From: an uncultured Acetobacteraceae bacterium
Lineage (GTDB): Bacteria > Pseudomonadota > Alphaproteobacteria > Acetobacterales > Acetobacteraceae
Assembly: GCA_903895595.1 (NCBI GenBank)
Contig: CAITUP010000045.1
Span: 1 to 64,000 of the forward strand
Direction of reading: 5' to 3'
Length of the DNA: 64,000 nucleotides
Shown: positions 1-8,611 of the stretch, one piece after another
Numbering within the stretch: the stretch's first letter is position 1
How the letters are laid out: each line of letters starts with the position of its first letter
Position numbers and translations under genes: made by a program
Notes under the pieces: generated by a model
The model's database searches: none
Told to the model about the DNA's origin: nothing
What the model saw: the letters and a program-made list of their open reading frames with translations, nothing else

Positions 1-71
1 CGACCATCTCCTGCGATTTTATGCACCCTTGAAAAGGCAGGGTTTTTCGGACGGTGCACCCTTGGCGCGAG

Positions 72-132
72 ATGGTCGGGTCAGGCCCGACCATGACGGA
101 AAGTGTCGGAAATCCGCCATATGCGATCCCCC
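72..132. repeat. REP-like palindromic repeat, copy 1
   Basis: A palindrome with 9-base arms (ATGGTCGGG, 72-80, and CCCGACCAT, 86-94) around a 5-base loop is followed by a tail that reads through ATCCGCCATATGCGATC. The same palindrome and tail recur inverted at 56421-56479, and the palindrome alone recurs elsewhere in the window. A further inverted pair, CGACCATCTC (1-10) and GAGATGGTCG (70-79), surrounds it. It lies upstream of the glycosyltransferase start. Confidence 0.6.
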
Positions 133-189
133 TGTGGGAAAGTCCGCATCCGGTGGCAGGAAACCCCACGCCCCGGTATGGTCCGCCAC

Positions 190-1377
190 ATGACCGAAAC
201 CCCCCTGCACGAACTGACCATCCTCATGCCCTGCCTGAATGAGGCGGAGACGCTGGCCGTCTGCATCGGCAAGGCGCAGGCCTACCTGACCCGCGCCGGA
301 ATCGCGGGGGAGGTCGTAATCGCCGACAACGGCAGCACCGACGGATCGCAGGCGATTGCCGAGGGGTTGGGCGCCCGCGTCGTTCCCATTTCCGAACGCG
401 GTTATGGCAGTGCCTTGCTCGGCGGGGTTCAGTCCGCGCGCGGACGCTTCGTGATCATGGGCGATTCCGACGATAGCTACGATTTTAGCCGGCTGGAATT
501 ATTCGTCGCGCAGCTGCGGCAGGGTTATGCGCTGGTGATGGGGAACCGCTTCAAGGGCGGCATCATGCCGGGTGCGATGCCGCCGCTGCACCGCTATCTG
601 GGCAATCCGGTGCTGACCGCGATCGGACGGCTGTTCTTCCATAGCCCGTGCGGCGATTTCCATTGCGGGCTGCGGGGTTTCGACCGCGACGCGATTTTGG
701 GGCTGGATTTGCAGGCACCCGGCATGGAATTCGCCAGCGAAATGGTGGTGAAGGCGACCATTCAGGGGCTGCCGATTACCGAGGTGCCGACGATCCTGTC
801 GCCGGACGGTCGCACCCGCCCGCCGCATTTACGGAGCTGGCGCGACGGGTGGCGGCATTTGCGGTTTCTGCTGCTGTTCAGCCCACGCTGGCTGTTTCTT
901 TATCCCGGCATCGTGCTGTTCGTGGCCGGTGCGTGCGGGATGGCGTGGCTTTTGCCCGGACCCCGTCCGGTGTTCGGGGTAACGTTCGATATCAACACGC
1001 TGTTCTATGCCTCGCTCGCGGTGGTGGTCGGATTTCATTCCATGTTGTTTTGGGTGTTCGCCAAACTGTATGGCATGCGAGAGGGCATGGTACCGCCGGA
1101 CCCCGCGTTCTTGAGGGGCGTGCGCCGCTTGTCCCTGGAACGCGGCTTGATCGCGGGGACCGCATTGCTGCTGCTGGGTCTGCTTCTCGGCGCGAGTGCC
1201 GTTTCGACCTGGGGCAGTGCCGCGTTCGGCGATCTGTCGCCAAGCCGTGCGATGCGGCTGGTGATCCCATCCGGCACCGCCATTTTGCTGGCGTTTCAAA
1301 TCGCCTACGGCGCCTTTTTCCTGAGCGTGCTGGAAATACGATCGGGAAAGCGCGAAATTCAGCCTGGGGCGAACTGA
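190..1377 (+). CDS. Family 2 glycosyltransferase with C-terminal membrane segments
   Basis: A 395-residue protein of the polyprenyl-phosphate sugar transferase type (GT-A fold, DPM1/GtrB-like). The N-terminus carries ILMPCLNEAETL and the nucleotide-binding region VIADNGSTDGS, and the DxD-like motif GDSDDSYD lies near residue 91. Four hydrophobic segments follow at about 236-257, 272-295, 319-340 and 360-383, so it is probably anchored in the inner membrane and moves sugar from a nucleotide to a lipid carrier. The ATG at 190 is preferred over an upstream GTG at 103 because the latter would add 29 residues from the REP-like repeat. The 3' end overlaps the end of the convergent sensor kinase gene. 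Donor and acceptor are unknown. Confidence 0.8.
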   Translation: MTETPLHELTILMPCLNEAETLAVCIGKAQAYLTRAGIAGEVVIADNGSTDGSQAIAEGLGARVVPISERGYGSALLGGVQSARGRFVIMGDSDDSYDFSRLELFVAQLRQGYALVMGNRFKGGIMPGAMPPLHRYLGNPVLTAIGRLFFHSPCGDFHCGLRGFDRDAILGLDLQAPGMEFASEMVVKATIQGLPITEVPTILSPDGRTRPPHLRSWRDGWRHLRFLLLFSPRWLFLYPGIVLFVAGACGMAWLLPGPRPVFGVTFDINTLFYASLAVVVGFHSMLFWVFAKLYGMREGMVPPDPAFLRGVRRLSLERGLIAGTALLLLGLLLGASAVSTWGSAAFGDLSPSRAMRLVIPSGTAILLAFQIAYGAFFLSVLEIRSGKREIQPGAN

Positions 1378-3929
1378 ACAGCAGTGGCCAGTCGCGGAGC
1401 CGAACCATCCGCCGGTGCCGCGCCGGGCAAGCGAATTTCGAATACCGTCCCGTCGCCCCGGTTCGCGGCGCTAAGCGAGCCGCCCATGTCCTTCACGATG
1501 CCGATGCAGATGCTCAGGCCAAGGCCCATGCCGGAGCCGAACGGGCTCGGAGTCAAGAACGGCTCGAAAATCCGGGGCAGAACGGCCGGGTCTATTCCCC
1601 CGGCGTGATCGGTCACGCGCAGTACAACGGTATCGCCATGTTGGCGCAAATGGAGATCGATGTGTCGGCGATGTGGCGGCAGCGGCGGCTCCTGTGCGTC
1701 CATGGTGTCGGCGGCGTGGCTGAGGATGTCCGCCAGGACCTGCTCCAGAAGGACCAAATGACCGACGACCCGAGCGCCGTTTGGGGCGATATCGCGCAAG
1801 ACCACGATGGACGCGCGGGCGAGGCGATTGTCCAGGATCGCCAGGGCGCCATCGATCGCGTCGGCGATATCGAAAACGACCGGAACGTCCATCGGCCGCC
1901 GGCCGAACAGCTGCAACTGGTCGATGATCGATGCCGCCCGGCCGGCCTGCCCGACGATACGTTCAAGTTCGTCTTTAATGCCGGCGGCATTCGCGGGATG
2001 GGTTTCCATCGACAGGAGCGTGTGTTCGGCAATCGTGCTGATGCCCGTCAAAGGCAGGTTCAACTCCGCCGCCATGCCTGCCATGGCCTTTCCGACCATG
2101 GCGAGCTTACCGACCTGTGCCAACTGCATGTCCCGGGCGTGTTCCCGCGTTACGTCGCGGAGGTGGCCCACGAAGCTCAGTCCGCTGTCGCCGTCCGCGC
2201 GACGGAGTGCGATCAGCAGCCAAATCCAATGGCCGGTCTTGTGTTGAAAGCGGCAGGCGACCGTCTTGCTGCCTTCGCGCAGCAGGCGTGGGCGATGGGT
2301 GTTCCAGGTCGCGGCCGACGCGCGATCCAGGCGTTCGGCGAACCGGCCTGGCTGGCAGATCTCCGCGGTGGAAAAACCGGTCACCGACTGAAAACTGTCG
2401 GATACGAATGTCAGGGTGCCGCCCGCGTCGTCGGTCAGATCGAGGCGGAACACTGCCGAAAGCGTCGAGGTCAGCAGAAAATCCAAATCCTCGTTCGACT
2501 GACGCAATGCAAATTCCATGGCCCTGCGTCCCGACAGGTCGCGCGTCACGATTATGGCGACAGGATCGGACGGTTTGCCATCGGTCGGGGCGATTTTCCG
2601 CAAGTGGTTTTCGATCCAGAAGGTCCGGCCGTCCGGCAGCCAGAGCTGGGTTTCCCGCCGCGAACGATACCCGACAGGTTGTTGCAACACATTGAGAATT
2701 TCCATATTCGGCCGATCGGCCGGGGCGATGAATTCGCCGATCGAATGGCCGATCGCGGCCTCGGGTGGGATGCCGAATACGGACAGGACGGCCGGATTGA
2801 CGTAGACGATCTGGCCGTTGCGATCGACCAGGGTGACCACGTCGGGGAGGCCCTCGGCCATATTGCGGAATTGGGTCTCGCTTTCCCGCAAGGCGGCGAT
2901 GTGCGCCTTTTCGGCGCGCCGCGTCATCCCGCTCCAGACCAGCACACCCAGGCAGGTGCCAGCCACGCCGATCGCCCCTACCAGAAGCCATTTGGTCCTG
3001 TCGATGCGGTTCAGCTCGTCGGATAAGGCCTCCAGGCGACGTTTCAGATCGACTTCGACCATTACGGCAAGCGTGTCCGGCGCGACCGTGTTCCAGGCCA
3101 AGATACGGTCGCGCTGCCCGTCGCGGTCGACGATGCGTTGCACCCCGTTCGGCACCGATAGCAGTATTTTCAGCGTCGCGGTTTCGTCGGCGCTGGGATC
3201 GCTGTCGCCCCGGGCGTCGCTGCGTACCACGATGCCGCCGTCGGGGCGCAACAGCGTCAGAGTCGTATCCCGCGGCAATCCGATATCGGCGCCAAGCCCG
3301 GTCAGCAGCTTGGGATCGACCCCGACAAGCGACAGGTTCTGAAGCGTTCCGTCCATCCGGTAATTGCCGTGCGCGAACTGGATGGTCGGCCGGCCGGATA
3401 TCCGCCCGATGACCGGGCTGCTGACGAAATCGCGGGCCCCGTCGCGGGCGATTGCCAGAAAATGCGGCCGGTCGGCGATGGAAACCTGGGTGGGGCCGAG
3501 ATTGATATTGCTCCATGCGATCGATCCATCGGGATCGATGCTGGCCACCTGCAAGACGCCGCCACCCATCTGCCCGCGCCACCGGTTGAGTTCGGTCCGG
3601 GCGGTCAGTTCCAGCTCGGCATTGCCGAACCTTTGGGCGTCGTCGGCCAGCCGCACGAGACCTTGCAGCGCCCGCACCTGGGCCAAAACATGGTCTGTGG
3701 ATTGCGACAGGCTGTGGGCGAATTGCCGAGCGTCGGTCTCGGCGGCCGCGGCCGTGTGGGCAATCGCTTCGGCGTATTGGGTATCGCTCCGCCCGCAAAC
3801 CGCGAGACACAGCACAACCACCGCCACTGCCATCGCGGCGACAGTCGCTTCGGTCTTGGAACGGAATGGGCGGGCCGGGGTTATGACGCCTCTCCGACAA
3901 TGGCGAGCGGGTGGTGTAACCGCCAGCAT
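1359..3929 (-). CDS. Cache/PAS sensor kinase-like protein lacking the phospho-acceptor His
   Basis: An 856-residue protein. An N-terminal membrane segment is followed by an extracytoplasmic Cache-like domain (region with DPDGSIAWSN and ADRPHFLAIARDG), a second membrane segment, two PAS domains (about 350-600), and a HisKA/HATPase_c module. In the dimerisation helix the usual His-Glu pair reads A621-E622 (GMAAELNLPL), so the phosphorylatable His is Ala. The N-box reads DILSHAADTM, with H738 where the Mg-ATP-binding Asn is expected. The later ATP-lid motifs (DHAGGID, GSGMGLGLSI) look intact. It may bind ATP poorly or act as a signalling scaffold rather than a kinase. No response regulator is adjacent. 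It is convergent with the glycosyltransferase gene and downstream of the atp operon. Confidence 0.8.
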   Translation of the reverse strand: MLAVTPPARHCRRGVITPARPFRSKTEATVAAMAVAVVVLCLAVCGRSDTQYAEAIAHTAAAAETDARQFAHSLSQSTDHVLAQVRALQGLVRLADDAQRFGNAELELTARTELNRWRGQMGGGVLQVASIDPDGSIAWSNINLGPTQVSIADRPHFLAIARDGARDFVSSPVIGRISGRPTIQFAHGNYRMDGTLQNLSLVGVDPKLLTGLGADIGLPRDTTLTLLRPDGGIVVRSDARGDSDPSADETATLKILLSVPNGVQRIVDRDGQRDRILAWNTVAPDTLAVMVEVDLKRRLEALSDELNRIDRTKWLLVGAIGVAGTCLGVLVWSGMTRRAEKAHIAALRESETQFRNMAEGLPDVVTLVDRNGQIVYVNPAVLSVFGIPPEAAIGHSIGEFIAPADRPNMEILNVLQQPVGYRSRRETQLWLPDGRTFWIENHLRKIAPTDGKPSDPVAIIVTRDLSGRRAMEFALRQSNEDLDFLLTSTLSAVFRLDLTDDAGGTLTFVSDSFQSVTGFSTAEICQPGRFAERLDRASAATWNTHRPRLLREGSKTVACRFQHKTGHWIWLLIALRRADGDSGLSFVGHLRDVTREHARDMQLAQVGKLAMVGKAMAGMAAELNLPLTGISTIAEHTLLSMETHPANAAGIKDELERIVGQAGRAASIIDQLQLFGRRPMDVPVVFDIADAIDGALAILDNRLARASIVVLRDIAPNGARVVGHLVLLEQVLADILSHAADTMDAQEPPLPPHRRHIDLHLRQHGDTVVLRVTDHAGGIDPAVLPRIFEPFLTPSPFGSGMGLGLSICIGIVKDMGGSLSAANRGDGTVFEIRLPGAAPADGSAPRLATAVQFAPG

Positions 3930-4012
3930 TTAGGCGTTCGGACACCGGCACTGCAACCACCGACGAGCCGAGCGGGAGGCAGTAATTGTCGGATTATGTA
4001 GGGAAGGCCCGA

Positions 4013-4034
4013 CGGCCGTACCTCAGTACGGCCG
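4013..4034 (-). terminator. Hairpin at the end of the F0 ATP synthase operon
   Basis: A perfect 9-bp stem, CGGCCGTAC (4013-4021) and GTACGGCCG (4026-4034), with a CTCA loop. It begins just past the atpF stop codon on the minus strand. There is no clear T-run after it, so it may stabilise the mRNA end or act with Rho rather than be a classic intrinsic terminator. Confidence 0.55.
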
Positions 4035-4044
4035 CCAGCCGAAG

Positions 4045-4560
4045 TTACGCTGCTCGGCGGGTTGCCAAAGCGGCGGGAAGTTGGGCGATGGCCTGATCGA
4101 TCAGGGCAGCGCTGGTGTCGGCAGACAGGCCCTCGGCGATAACGGCCCGAGCGGCGCTGCTGGCGATGTCGACGGCGGTCAGGCGGACGTCATCCACAGC
4201 GGCTTTTTCCGCCGCGGCGATGCGGTCGATGGCCATCTGCTCGCGGCGCTTGGCGGCGGCTTCGGCCTCGGCTGCTGCCGCCGCGGTCAGGCGGGCGGCT
4301 TCGGCCTGCGCACCGGCGATCAGGGCCTTGGCATCGGCCAGGGCTTCATCGCGGGTTTTCTCGGCGGAACGAAGCATCGCTTCCGCTTCCGTACGGAGGC
4401 GGGATGCTTCTTCCAGTTCGGACCGGACCTTGTCGGCGCGGGCGTCGAGCATCCCGGTCAGGGCGCCCCAGATCTTCCCGCCGAAGATGGCGAAGAAGAT
4501 GAAGAAGGCGATCATGACCCAGTTTTTCGGGTCCGCGAAGAAGCTTTCGTGTTCGTGCAT
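4045..4560 (-). CDS. atpF: F0F1 ATP synthase subunit b
   Basis: 171 residues. One N-terminal transmembrane helix (about residues 12-33, WVMIAFFIFFAIFGGKIW) is followed by a long charged, Ala-rich helix, the peripheral stalk that joins F0 to F1. It is the last gene of the F0 operon atpI-B-E-F'-F, 15 bases after atpF'. Having both b and b' as separate genes is typical of alphaproteobacteria and phototroph-type ATP synthases. The F1 genes are not in this window. Confidence 0.95.
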   Translation of the reverse strand: MHEHESFFADPKNWVMIAFFIFFAIFGGKIWGALTGMLDARADKVRSELEEASRLRTEAEAMLRSAEKTRDEALADAKALIAGAQAEAARLTAAAAAEAEAAAKRREQMAIDRIAAAEKAAVDDVRLTAVDIASSAARAVIAEGLSADTSAALIDQAIAQLPAALATRRAA

Positions 4561-4575
4561 GGCTCGATGCCCTTT

Positions 4576-5154
4576 TCAGCCGACGCCGCGTGCGGTCAGG
4601 GCCGCGCCGATGGCGCCGTCCAGCCGCTGTTGGTCCGGTGCCCGTCCGGTAAGGCGGGTGACCACGGTGGCCGCGGTTTCGGTCGCCACTTGCCGCAGCG
4701 CGCCCATGGCCTGGGCGCGTGCCCCGGCGATCTGCGTTTCCGCATCGGCGAGTTGCTTTTCCAGCCGCGCGTTCAGCGTGGCTGCTTGTGTGGCGGCTGC
4801 GTCCTTGGCGGATTCCAGCGCGGCGTTGATCGCTGCCTGCGCCTCGGCACGTGCCTTGGCGACGGCGGCGATGGCTTCGGCCGACCCGGCATCCGCTTTG
4901 ACCTTGGAGGCCTGAGCGGCTTCCAGATCGCGGGCGATGTGTGCCGCACGTTCCTCCAGCACCGCGCCGACCTTGGGCAGAGCGAAGCGGGAGGCGAGGA
5001 TGTAAAGCACGATAAAGATAATCGCGCCCCACACCACCTGGCTGATGGTCAGCGGGTTCTTGAAGTCCATCTGGGGCATGCCCTCCGCCATCGCGGCGGC
5101 GGGCAGCATCAGAAGGCCTGTGGTGAACGGGATGACCCGGCGAAGCGGCTGCAT
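4576..5154 (-). CDS. atpF': F0F1 ATP synthase subunit b'
   Basis: 192 residues from the ATG at 5154. I chose this over an upstream TTG at 5193 because that codon lies right beside a strong hairpin and would only add GC-rich leader. A hydrophobic N-terminus (LLMLPAAAMA) precedes the membrane helix (VVWGAIIFIVLYILASRF) and a long stalk helix. The paralogue b is encoded next. The presumed role is second-stator-stalk subunit of the membrane ATP synthase. Confidence 0.93.
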   Translation of the reverse strand: MQPLRRVIPFTTGLLMLPAAAMAEGMPQMDFKNPLTISQVVWGAIIFIVLYILASRFALPKVGAVLEERAAHIARDLEAAQASKVKADAGSAEAIAAVAKARAEAQAAINAALESAKDAAATQAATLNARLEKQLADAETQIAGARAQAMGALRQVATETAATVVTRLTGRAPDQQRLDGAIGAALTARGVG

Positions 5155-5164
5155 GTCGTGTTTC

Positions 5165-5186
5165 GGGCGCGCGGGGAAGCGCGCCC
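5165..5186 (-). promoter_or_regulatory. GC-rich hairpin between atpE and atpF'
   Basis: A perfect 8-bp stem, GGGCGCGC (5165-5172) and GCGCGCCC (5179-5186), with a 6-base loop, sits in the 53-base gap between the atpE stop and the chosen atpF' start. The c-ring needs many c subunits per complex. A hairpin directly after atpE could protect the upstream mRNA or attenuate the downstream genes; this role is inferred. Confidence 0.55.
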
Positions 5187-5207
5187 GCCCCAATCTGCCG
5201 AAAACGT

Positions 5208-5432
5208 TCAGACGAACAGAATGATGAACGCGATAACCAGCGCGTACAGCGCGACGGCTTCCGTCAGCGCGAACCCGAGAATGGCGAGACCGAAAACGCG
5301 GTCGCGCGAAGCGGGGTTCCGGGCCACGCCGGTGATCAGCGCGGAGAAGATGTTGCCGATACCCATGCCGACGCCGAAGAGGGCGATAACGGCGATACCT
5401 GCGCCAATGGCCTTAGCGGAAGCGAGATCCAT
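5208..5432 (-). CDS. atpE: F0F1 ATP synthase subunit c
   Basis: 74 residues forming a two-helix hairpin. The first helix is Gly-rich ([20 protein letters not shown]), the loop is polar (RNPASRD), and the second helix carries the proton-binding Glu in [15 protein letters not shown]. The length and motif fit a proton-driven c subunit; the Na+-binding pattern is not apparent. It is third in the operon, between atpB and atpF'. Confidence 0.97.
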   Translation of the reverse strand: MDLASAKAIGAGIAVIALFGVGMGIGNIFSALITGVARNPASRDRVFGLAILGFALTEAVALYALVIAFIILFV

Positions 5433-5512
5433 GACTCTGAGTCCTTTCGTTTAGTTCCGTTTGCGCCACGCCGCCGGGGCGGCGAGGCTGGATCGGGGGG
5501 TGGATGGAGGGG

Positions 5513-6271
5513 TTAGTGGAGGTGCACCGCGTCGTGCAGGTAGATGCACGTCAGGATGGCGAACACGTAGGCTTGCAACGTCGCGACCAGCAGCTCGAAG
5601 CCGATAAGCGCGACGTTCACAACGAGCGAGAGGCCCGCCGGGAACAGATACAGGGCGCCCGCGCCACCCAGCATCACGACGAACGACCCGAACACCTCCA
5701 GCATGACGTGGCCGGCCATCATATTGGCAAACAGACGCACGGACAGCGAGATGATGCGGGACAGATAGGAAATCACTTCGATCAGCACCATCAGCGGCGC
5801 CAGCACCGCCGGGATGCCCTGCGGGACGAAGTAGGAAAAGAAGTGCAGCCCGTGCCGTTCCAGCGCCACGGCGGTCACCAGGATGAACACGAAGCTCGAC
5901 AGCGCCAGGGTGACGGCGATGTGGCTGGTGAAGGTGAAGAAATACGGGAAAACGCCGATGAAATTGCCGAACAGGATGAAAAAGAACAGGCAGAACACGA
6001 TCGGGAAGAATTTCTTGCCCTCATGCCCGATCTGTTCGGTACACATCGACATCACGGTTTCGTAGCACATTTCGGCGGCGGCCTGCAGCCGGCCGGGCAC
6101 CATGGCGCGCGGGCGCATGCCGATCCACAACAGGGCCAGCACCAGGACGGAGGCGGCCACCATCATCAGGTTCGCCTGCGTGAAATTCACCGAGTGGCCA
6201 ATGGCCCCCAGCGCCGGTTCCAGCGCGAACTGGCTCAGCGCGTCGATGCTGCTATGTCCTTCGGCCGCCAC
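5513..6271 (-). CDS. atpB: F0F1 ATP synthase subunit a
   Basis: 252 residues with five to six membrane helices. The essential Arg of the proton channel is present in ISLSVRLFANMMAGH, and the final helix carries ATLQAYVFAILTCIYL. It forms the proton half-channels against the c-ring. The start lies 10 bases past the atpI stop, within the same transcript. Confidence 0.97.
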   Translation of the reverse strand: MAAEGHSSIDALSQFALEPALGAIGHSVNFTQANLMMVAASVLVLALLWIGMRPRAMVPGRLQAAAEMCYETVMSMCTEQIGHEGKKFFPIVFCLFFFILFGNFIGVFPYFFTFTSHIAVTLALSSFVFILVTAVALERHGLHFFSYFVPQGIPAVLAPLMVLIEVISYLSRIISLSVRLFANMMAGHVMLEVFGSFVVMLGGAGALYLFPAGLSLVVNVALIGFELLVATLQAYVFAILTCIYLHDAVHLH

Positions 6272-6281
6272 CTGCGTACCC

Positions 6282-6590
6282 CTATCCTTCGCGCAAAACC
6301 ATGCGCCACACGTTCAATACCCCCGCGGCGATCCCCAACGGGAGGAACACCAACAACAGAATGGGCTTGGTACCGAAATACCGGTCCAGCCCGTAGCCGA
6401 TGGCGATTGCCACGACCAGAGCCGAGACCATCTCGACACCCAACCGCAAACCGACTCCCCATGCCGAACCGCCGGCCCCACCAGGACCTTGTCCTTTGGG
6501 TTTCGGCGGGGCTTCGAGACCCTGCTTGATCCGAGCGGCTTGCAACCGGCTGGTGAATGAGCCGTCCGGGCCGTTCGATTCCGTATTCAT
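6282..6590 (-). CDS. atpI: ATP synthase assembly protein I-like (AtpI)
   Basis: 102 residues with a polar N-terminus rich in Pro/Gly and two membrane helices (about 45-65 and 75-95; WGVGLRLGVEMVSALVVAIA and LLLVFLPLGIAAGVLNVWR). The GYGLDRYFGTKP linker is typical of alphaproteobacterial AtpI. This family leads F0 operons and helps c-ring assembly or Mg2+ handling. It is the first gene after the TTGACA promoter. Confidence 0.88.
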   Translation of the reverse strand: MNTESNGPDGSFTSRLQAARIKQGLEAPPKPKGQGPGGAGGSAWGVGLRLGVEMVSALVVAIAIGYGLDRYFGTKPILLLVFLPLGIAAGVLNVWRMVLREG

Positions 6591-6628
6591 GCTCGCTCCT
6601 GGCAGTGATCTTGCCGGAAAGCCGGCGC

Positions 6629-6657
6629 TTGCTACAGGCGGGGTGGGGGTGTGTCAA
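6629..6657 (-). promoter_or_regulatory. Putative sigma-70-type promoter of the atp operon
   Basis: Read on the minus strand, a perfect -35 box TTGACA (6657-6652) is followed after 17 bases by TAGCAA (6634-6629), a weak -10 box. It lies about 40 bases upstream of the atpI start, in the gap shared with the divergent reductase gene. Confidence 0.55.
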
Positions 6658-6737
6658 GAACGTGCGATCTCGGCGCCGTAGGCGGAACGATGAAACCTGT
6701 GGTACACGCGTTCCCCAGGGAATAACAGGAGTTTGGG

Positions 6738-7661
6738 ATGCGGATCGCGGTCATTGGCACGGGCGGCGTCGGCGGCGCGTTCGGGGCGGCGCTGGCGAAG
6801 GCGGGCGGCGATGTGACATTTTTGGCGCGCGGGGCGCATTTGGCCGCCATGAAAGCCAGCGGCCTGCGAGTCGAGGGCGATCGCGGCAACACCCTGATCC
6901 ACCCCGTGCAGGCGACCGACGATCCGGCCTCCATCGGTGTGGTGGATGTCGTGTTCTTCTGCGTGAAGCTGTGGGATGTGGAAACGGCCGGCGCCGCCAT
7001 ACGCCCCATGGTCGGGCCGAACACCGCTGTTATTCCCCTGCAAAACGGCATCGACGCCGCCGCTCGGCTCACCCCGATCCTTGGGGCGAAGGCGATCGTG
7101 GGCGGCACGGTGGGCATCAGTGCGACCATCGGCGCGCCAGGTCTGATCAAGCAGGTCGGCACCATGATGACGATGTCGTTCGGCGAATTGGACGGCAGCA
7201 CCAGCCCGCGCGCGGAACGTTTGTATGCGTTGGCGCAAAAAGCCGGGTTCGATGTGACGCTGAGCAACACGATCGAAACCGCGATCTGGATCAAATTCAT
7301 TATGCTGACCGGGGTTTCCGGGGTGACGGCACTGACGCGGTTGCCGGTTGGCAAGCTGCGCGACGATCCCGATGTGTTCGGCCTGTTCGAACAGGTCATG
7401 TACGAAACCGAAGCTTTGGGCCGTGCGCGCGGAGTCGCGGGGCTGGACGGTGCGGCAGACAAGCATTTGGCGTGGTTGCGGACCTCGCCGCCGACGGTGA
7501 TGGCGTCGATGGCGCACGATCTGATCCGTGGCAACCGGATCGAACTGCCGTGGCTGGCGGGCCGGGTGGTGTCGCTGGGCAAGGAATTGGGCGTGCCGAC
7601 TCCGGCGAATGCGTTCATCCATGCGGCGTTAAAGCCGTTCGTAAACGGGACGCCGGTTTGA
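6738..7661 (+). CDS. Ketopantoate reductase family protein (ApbA/PanE-like)
   Basis: 307 residues, the usual length of 2-dehydropantoate 2-reductases. The N-terminus has the NAD(P)-binding GTGGVGGAFGAAL, then PLQNGID, which matches the family's N-G motif, and the helix IWIKFIMLTGVSGVTAL supplies the conserved Lys. The family reduces ketopantoate to pantoate in CoA synthesis, but many paralogues act on other 2-oxo acids, so the substrate is left open. An AGGAG ribosome site precedes the ATG. It is divergent from the atp operon. Confidence 0.82.
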   Translation: MRIAVIGTGGVGGAFGAALAKAGGDVTFLARGAHLAAMKASGLRVEGDRGNTLIHPVQATDDPASIGVVDVVFFCVKLWDVETAGAAIRPMVGPNTAVIPLQNGIDAAARLTPILGAKAIVGGTVGISATIGAPGLIKQVGTMMTMSFGELDGSTSPRAERLYALAQKAGFDVTLSNTIETAIWIKFIMLTGVSGVTALTRLPVGKLRDDPDVFGLFEQVMYETEALGRARGVAGLDGAADKHLAWLRTSPPTVMASMAHDLIRGNRIELPWLAGRVVSLGKELGVPTPANAFIHAALKPFVNGTPV

Positions 7662-7670
7662 TTCCGGGAT

Positions 7671-7692
7671 TCGCGGTCAAGCCCGACCACGA
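7671..7692 (+). repeat. Degenerate half REP-like repeat
   Basis: TCAAGCCCGACCACGACG matches the loop and right arm of the palindrome seen at 40512-40534, but the left arm is lost. It lies in the 55-base gap before the epimerase gene. Confidence 0.35.
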
Positions 7693-7716
7693 CGAGTGTG
7701 ACCCGGCGCTTGCCTT

Positions 7717-8541
7717 ATGCTGACCCTGCGTGCCGGCGACTCGGTCCTGACGGTCGCGCCCGAGCAGGGCGGGGCGGTAATGGGGTGGTCTCGGGGCGGC
7801 GCGGCGTTGTTGCAGCCGGTGCGGGGGCTTGGGTGCTTCCCGCTGGTGCCCTATGCCAACCGGATCGCGTTCGGGCGGTTCGGCTGGGAGGCCAATGCAT
7901 ACCGGCTGCCGCTGAATTTCGGAGATCATTCGCACAGCATTCATGGTGTTGGCTGGCAGGCGCCTTGGGCGGTTGCCGGGATGGACGGTGATTCGGTCCG
8001 ACTGACGCTGGCACACGATGGCTCCGGCGGCTGGCCGTTCGCGTTCGAGGCGGTGCAGATTTTCGCACTCCAGGCCGATGCGCTGACGGTAACGCTGCGG
8101 CTGAGCAACCGCCACACCGGACCGGTGCCCGCCGGGTTGGGCCTGCATCCGTTTTTCCCCCGGCCGCCCGGCGCATCCCTGCGGTTTGCCGCCGACACCG
8201 TTTGGCTGAACGACGCGACGGCCCTGCCAGTGCGATCCGAACCGGTTCCCCCGAAATGGGATCACAAGGACGGATTGGCGGTGGGGGCCGATGCGCTCGA
8301 CAACTGCTTTTCCGGCTGGGACGGGACGGCGTTCCTGGATCTGGGGACAGTCGGCATGCGGATAGAAGCCAGTCCCGTGTTCAGGCACCTCCAGGTCTAC
8401 ACACCGCCGGGGCAGGATTTTTTCTGCGTGGAGCCCGTGACGCACCGGCCGGACGCGATCAACCACGGTGCCGGCATGGCGGTTCTGGCGCCGGGCGAAG
8501 CGCTGGAGGGCACCGCGATGTTCCGGATAACCGTCGGTTAA
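7717..8541 (+). CDS. Aldose 1-epimerase family protein
   Basis: 274 residues of the galactose mutarotase fold. It shows the active-site-like HSIHGVGW motif, LGLHPFFPRPPG, and a late acidic FFCVEPVTHRPDA region where the catalytic Glu lies in the family. It is shorter than classic GalM (about 340), so it belongs to the compact GalM-like/YeaD-type group that interconverts sugar anomers. The exact sugar is unknown. It follows the reductase after 55 bases that include a REP-like fragment. Confidence 0.82.
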   Translation: MLTLRAGDSVLTVAPEQGGAVMGWSRGGAALLQPVRGLGCFPLVPYANRIAFGRFGWEANAYRLPLNFGDHSHSIHGVGWQAPWAVAGMDGDSVRLTLAHDGSGGWPFAFEAVQIFALQADALTVTLRLSNRHTGPVPAGLGLHPFFPRPPGASLRFAADTVWLNDATALPVRSEPVPPKWDHKDGLAVGADALDNCFSGWDGTAFLDLGTVGMRIEASPVFRHLQVYTPPGQDFFCVEPVTHRPDAINHGAGMAVLAPGEALEGTAMFRITVG

Positions 8542-8611
8542 CCCTTTCATTCGCCGGCTCAGCCTCCCATACTCATCCCAATACAAAACCTCAGGGGGCT
8601 ATCGGAACCGC

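Noticed and set aside
648-3026. Long plus-strand open frame (792 codons) across the glycosyltransferase and sensor kinase
   Set aside because: It is antisense or out of frame to two genes with clear domain motifs, and its own product is Arg/Gly-rich without any motif; typical of GC-rich shadows.
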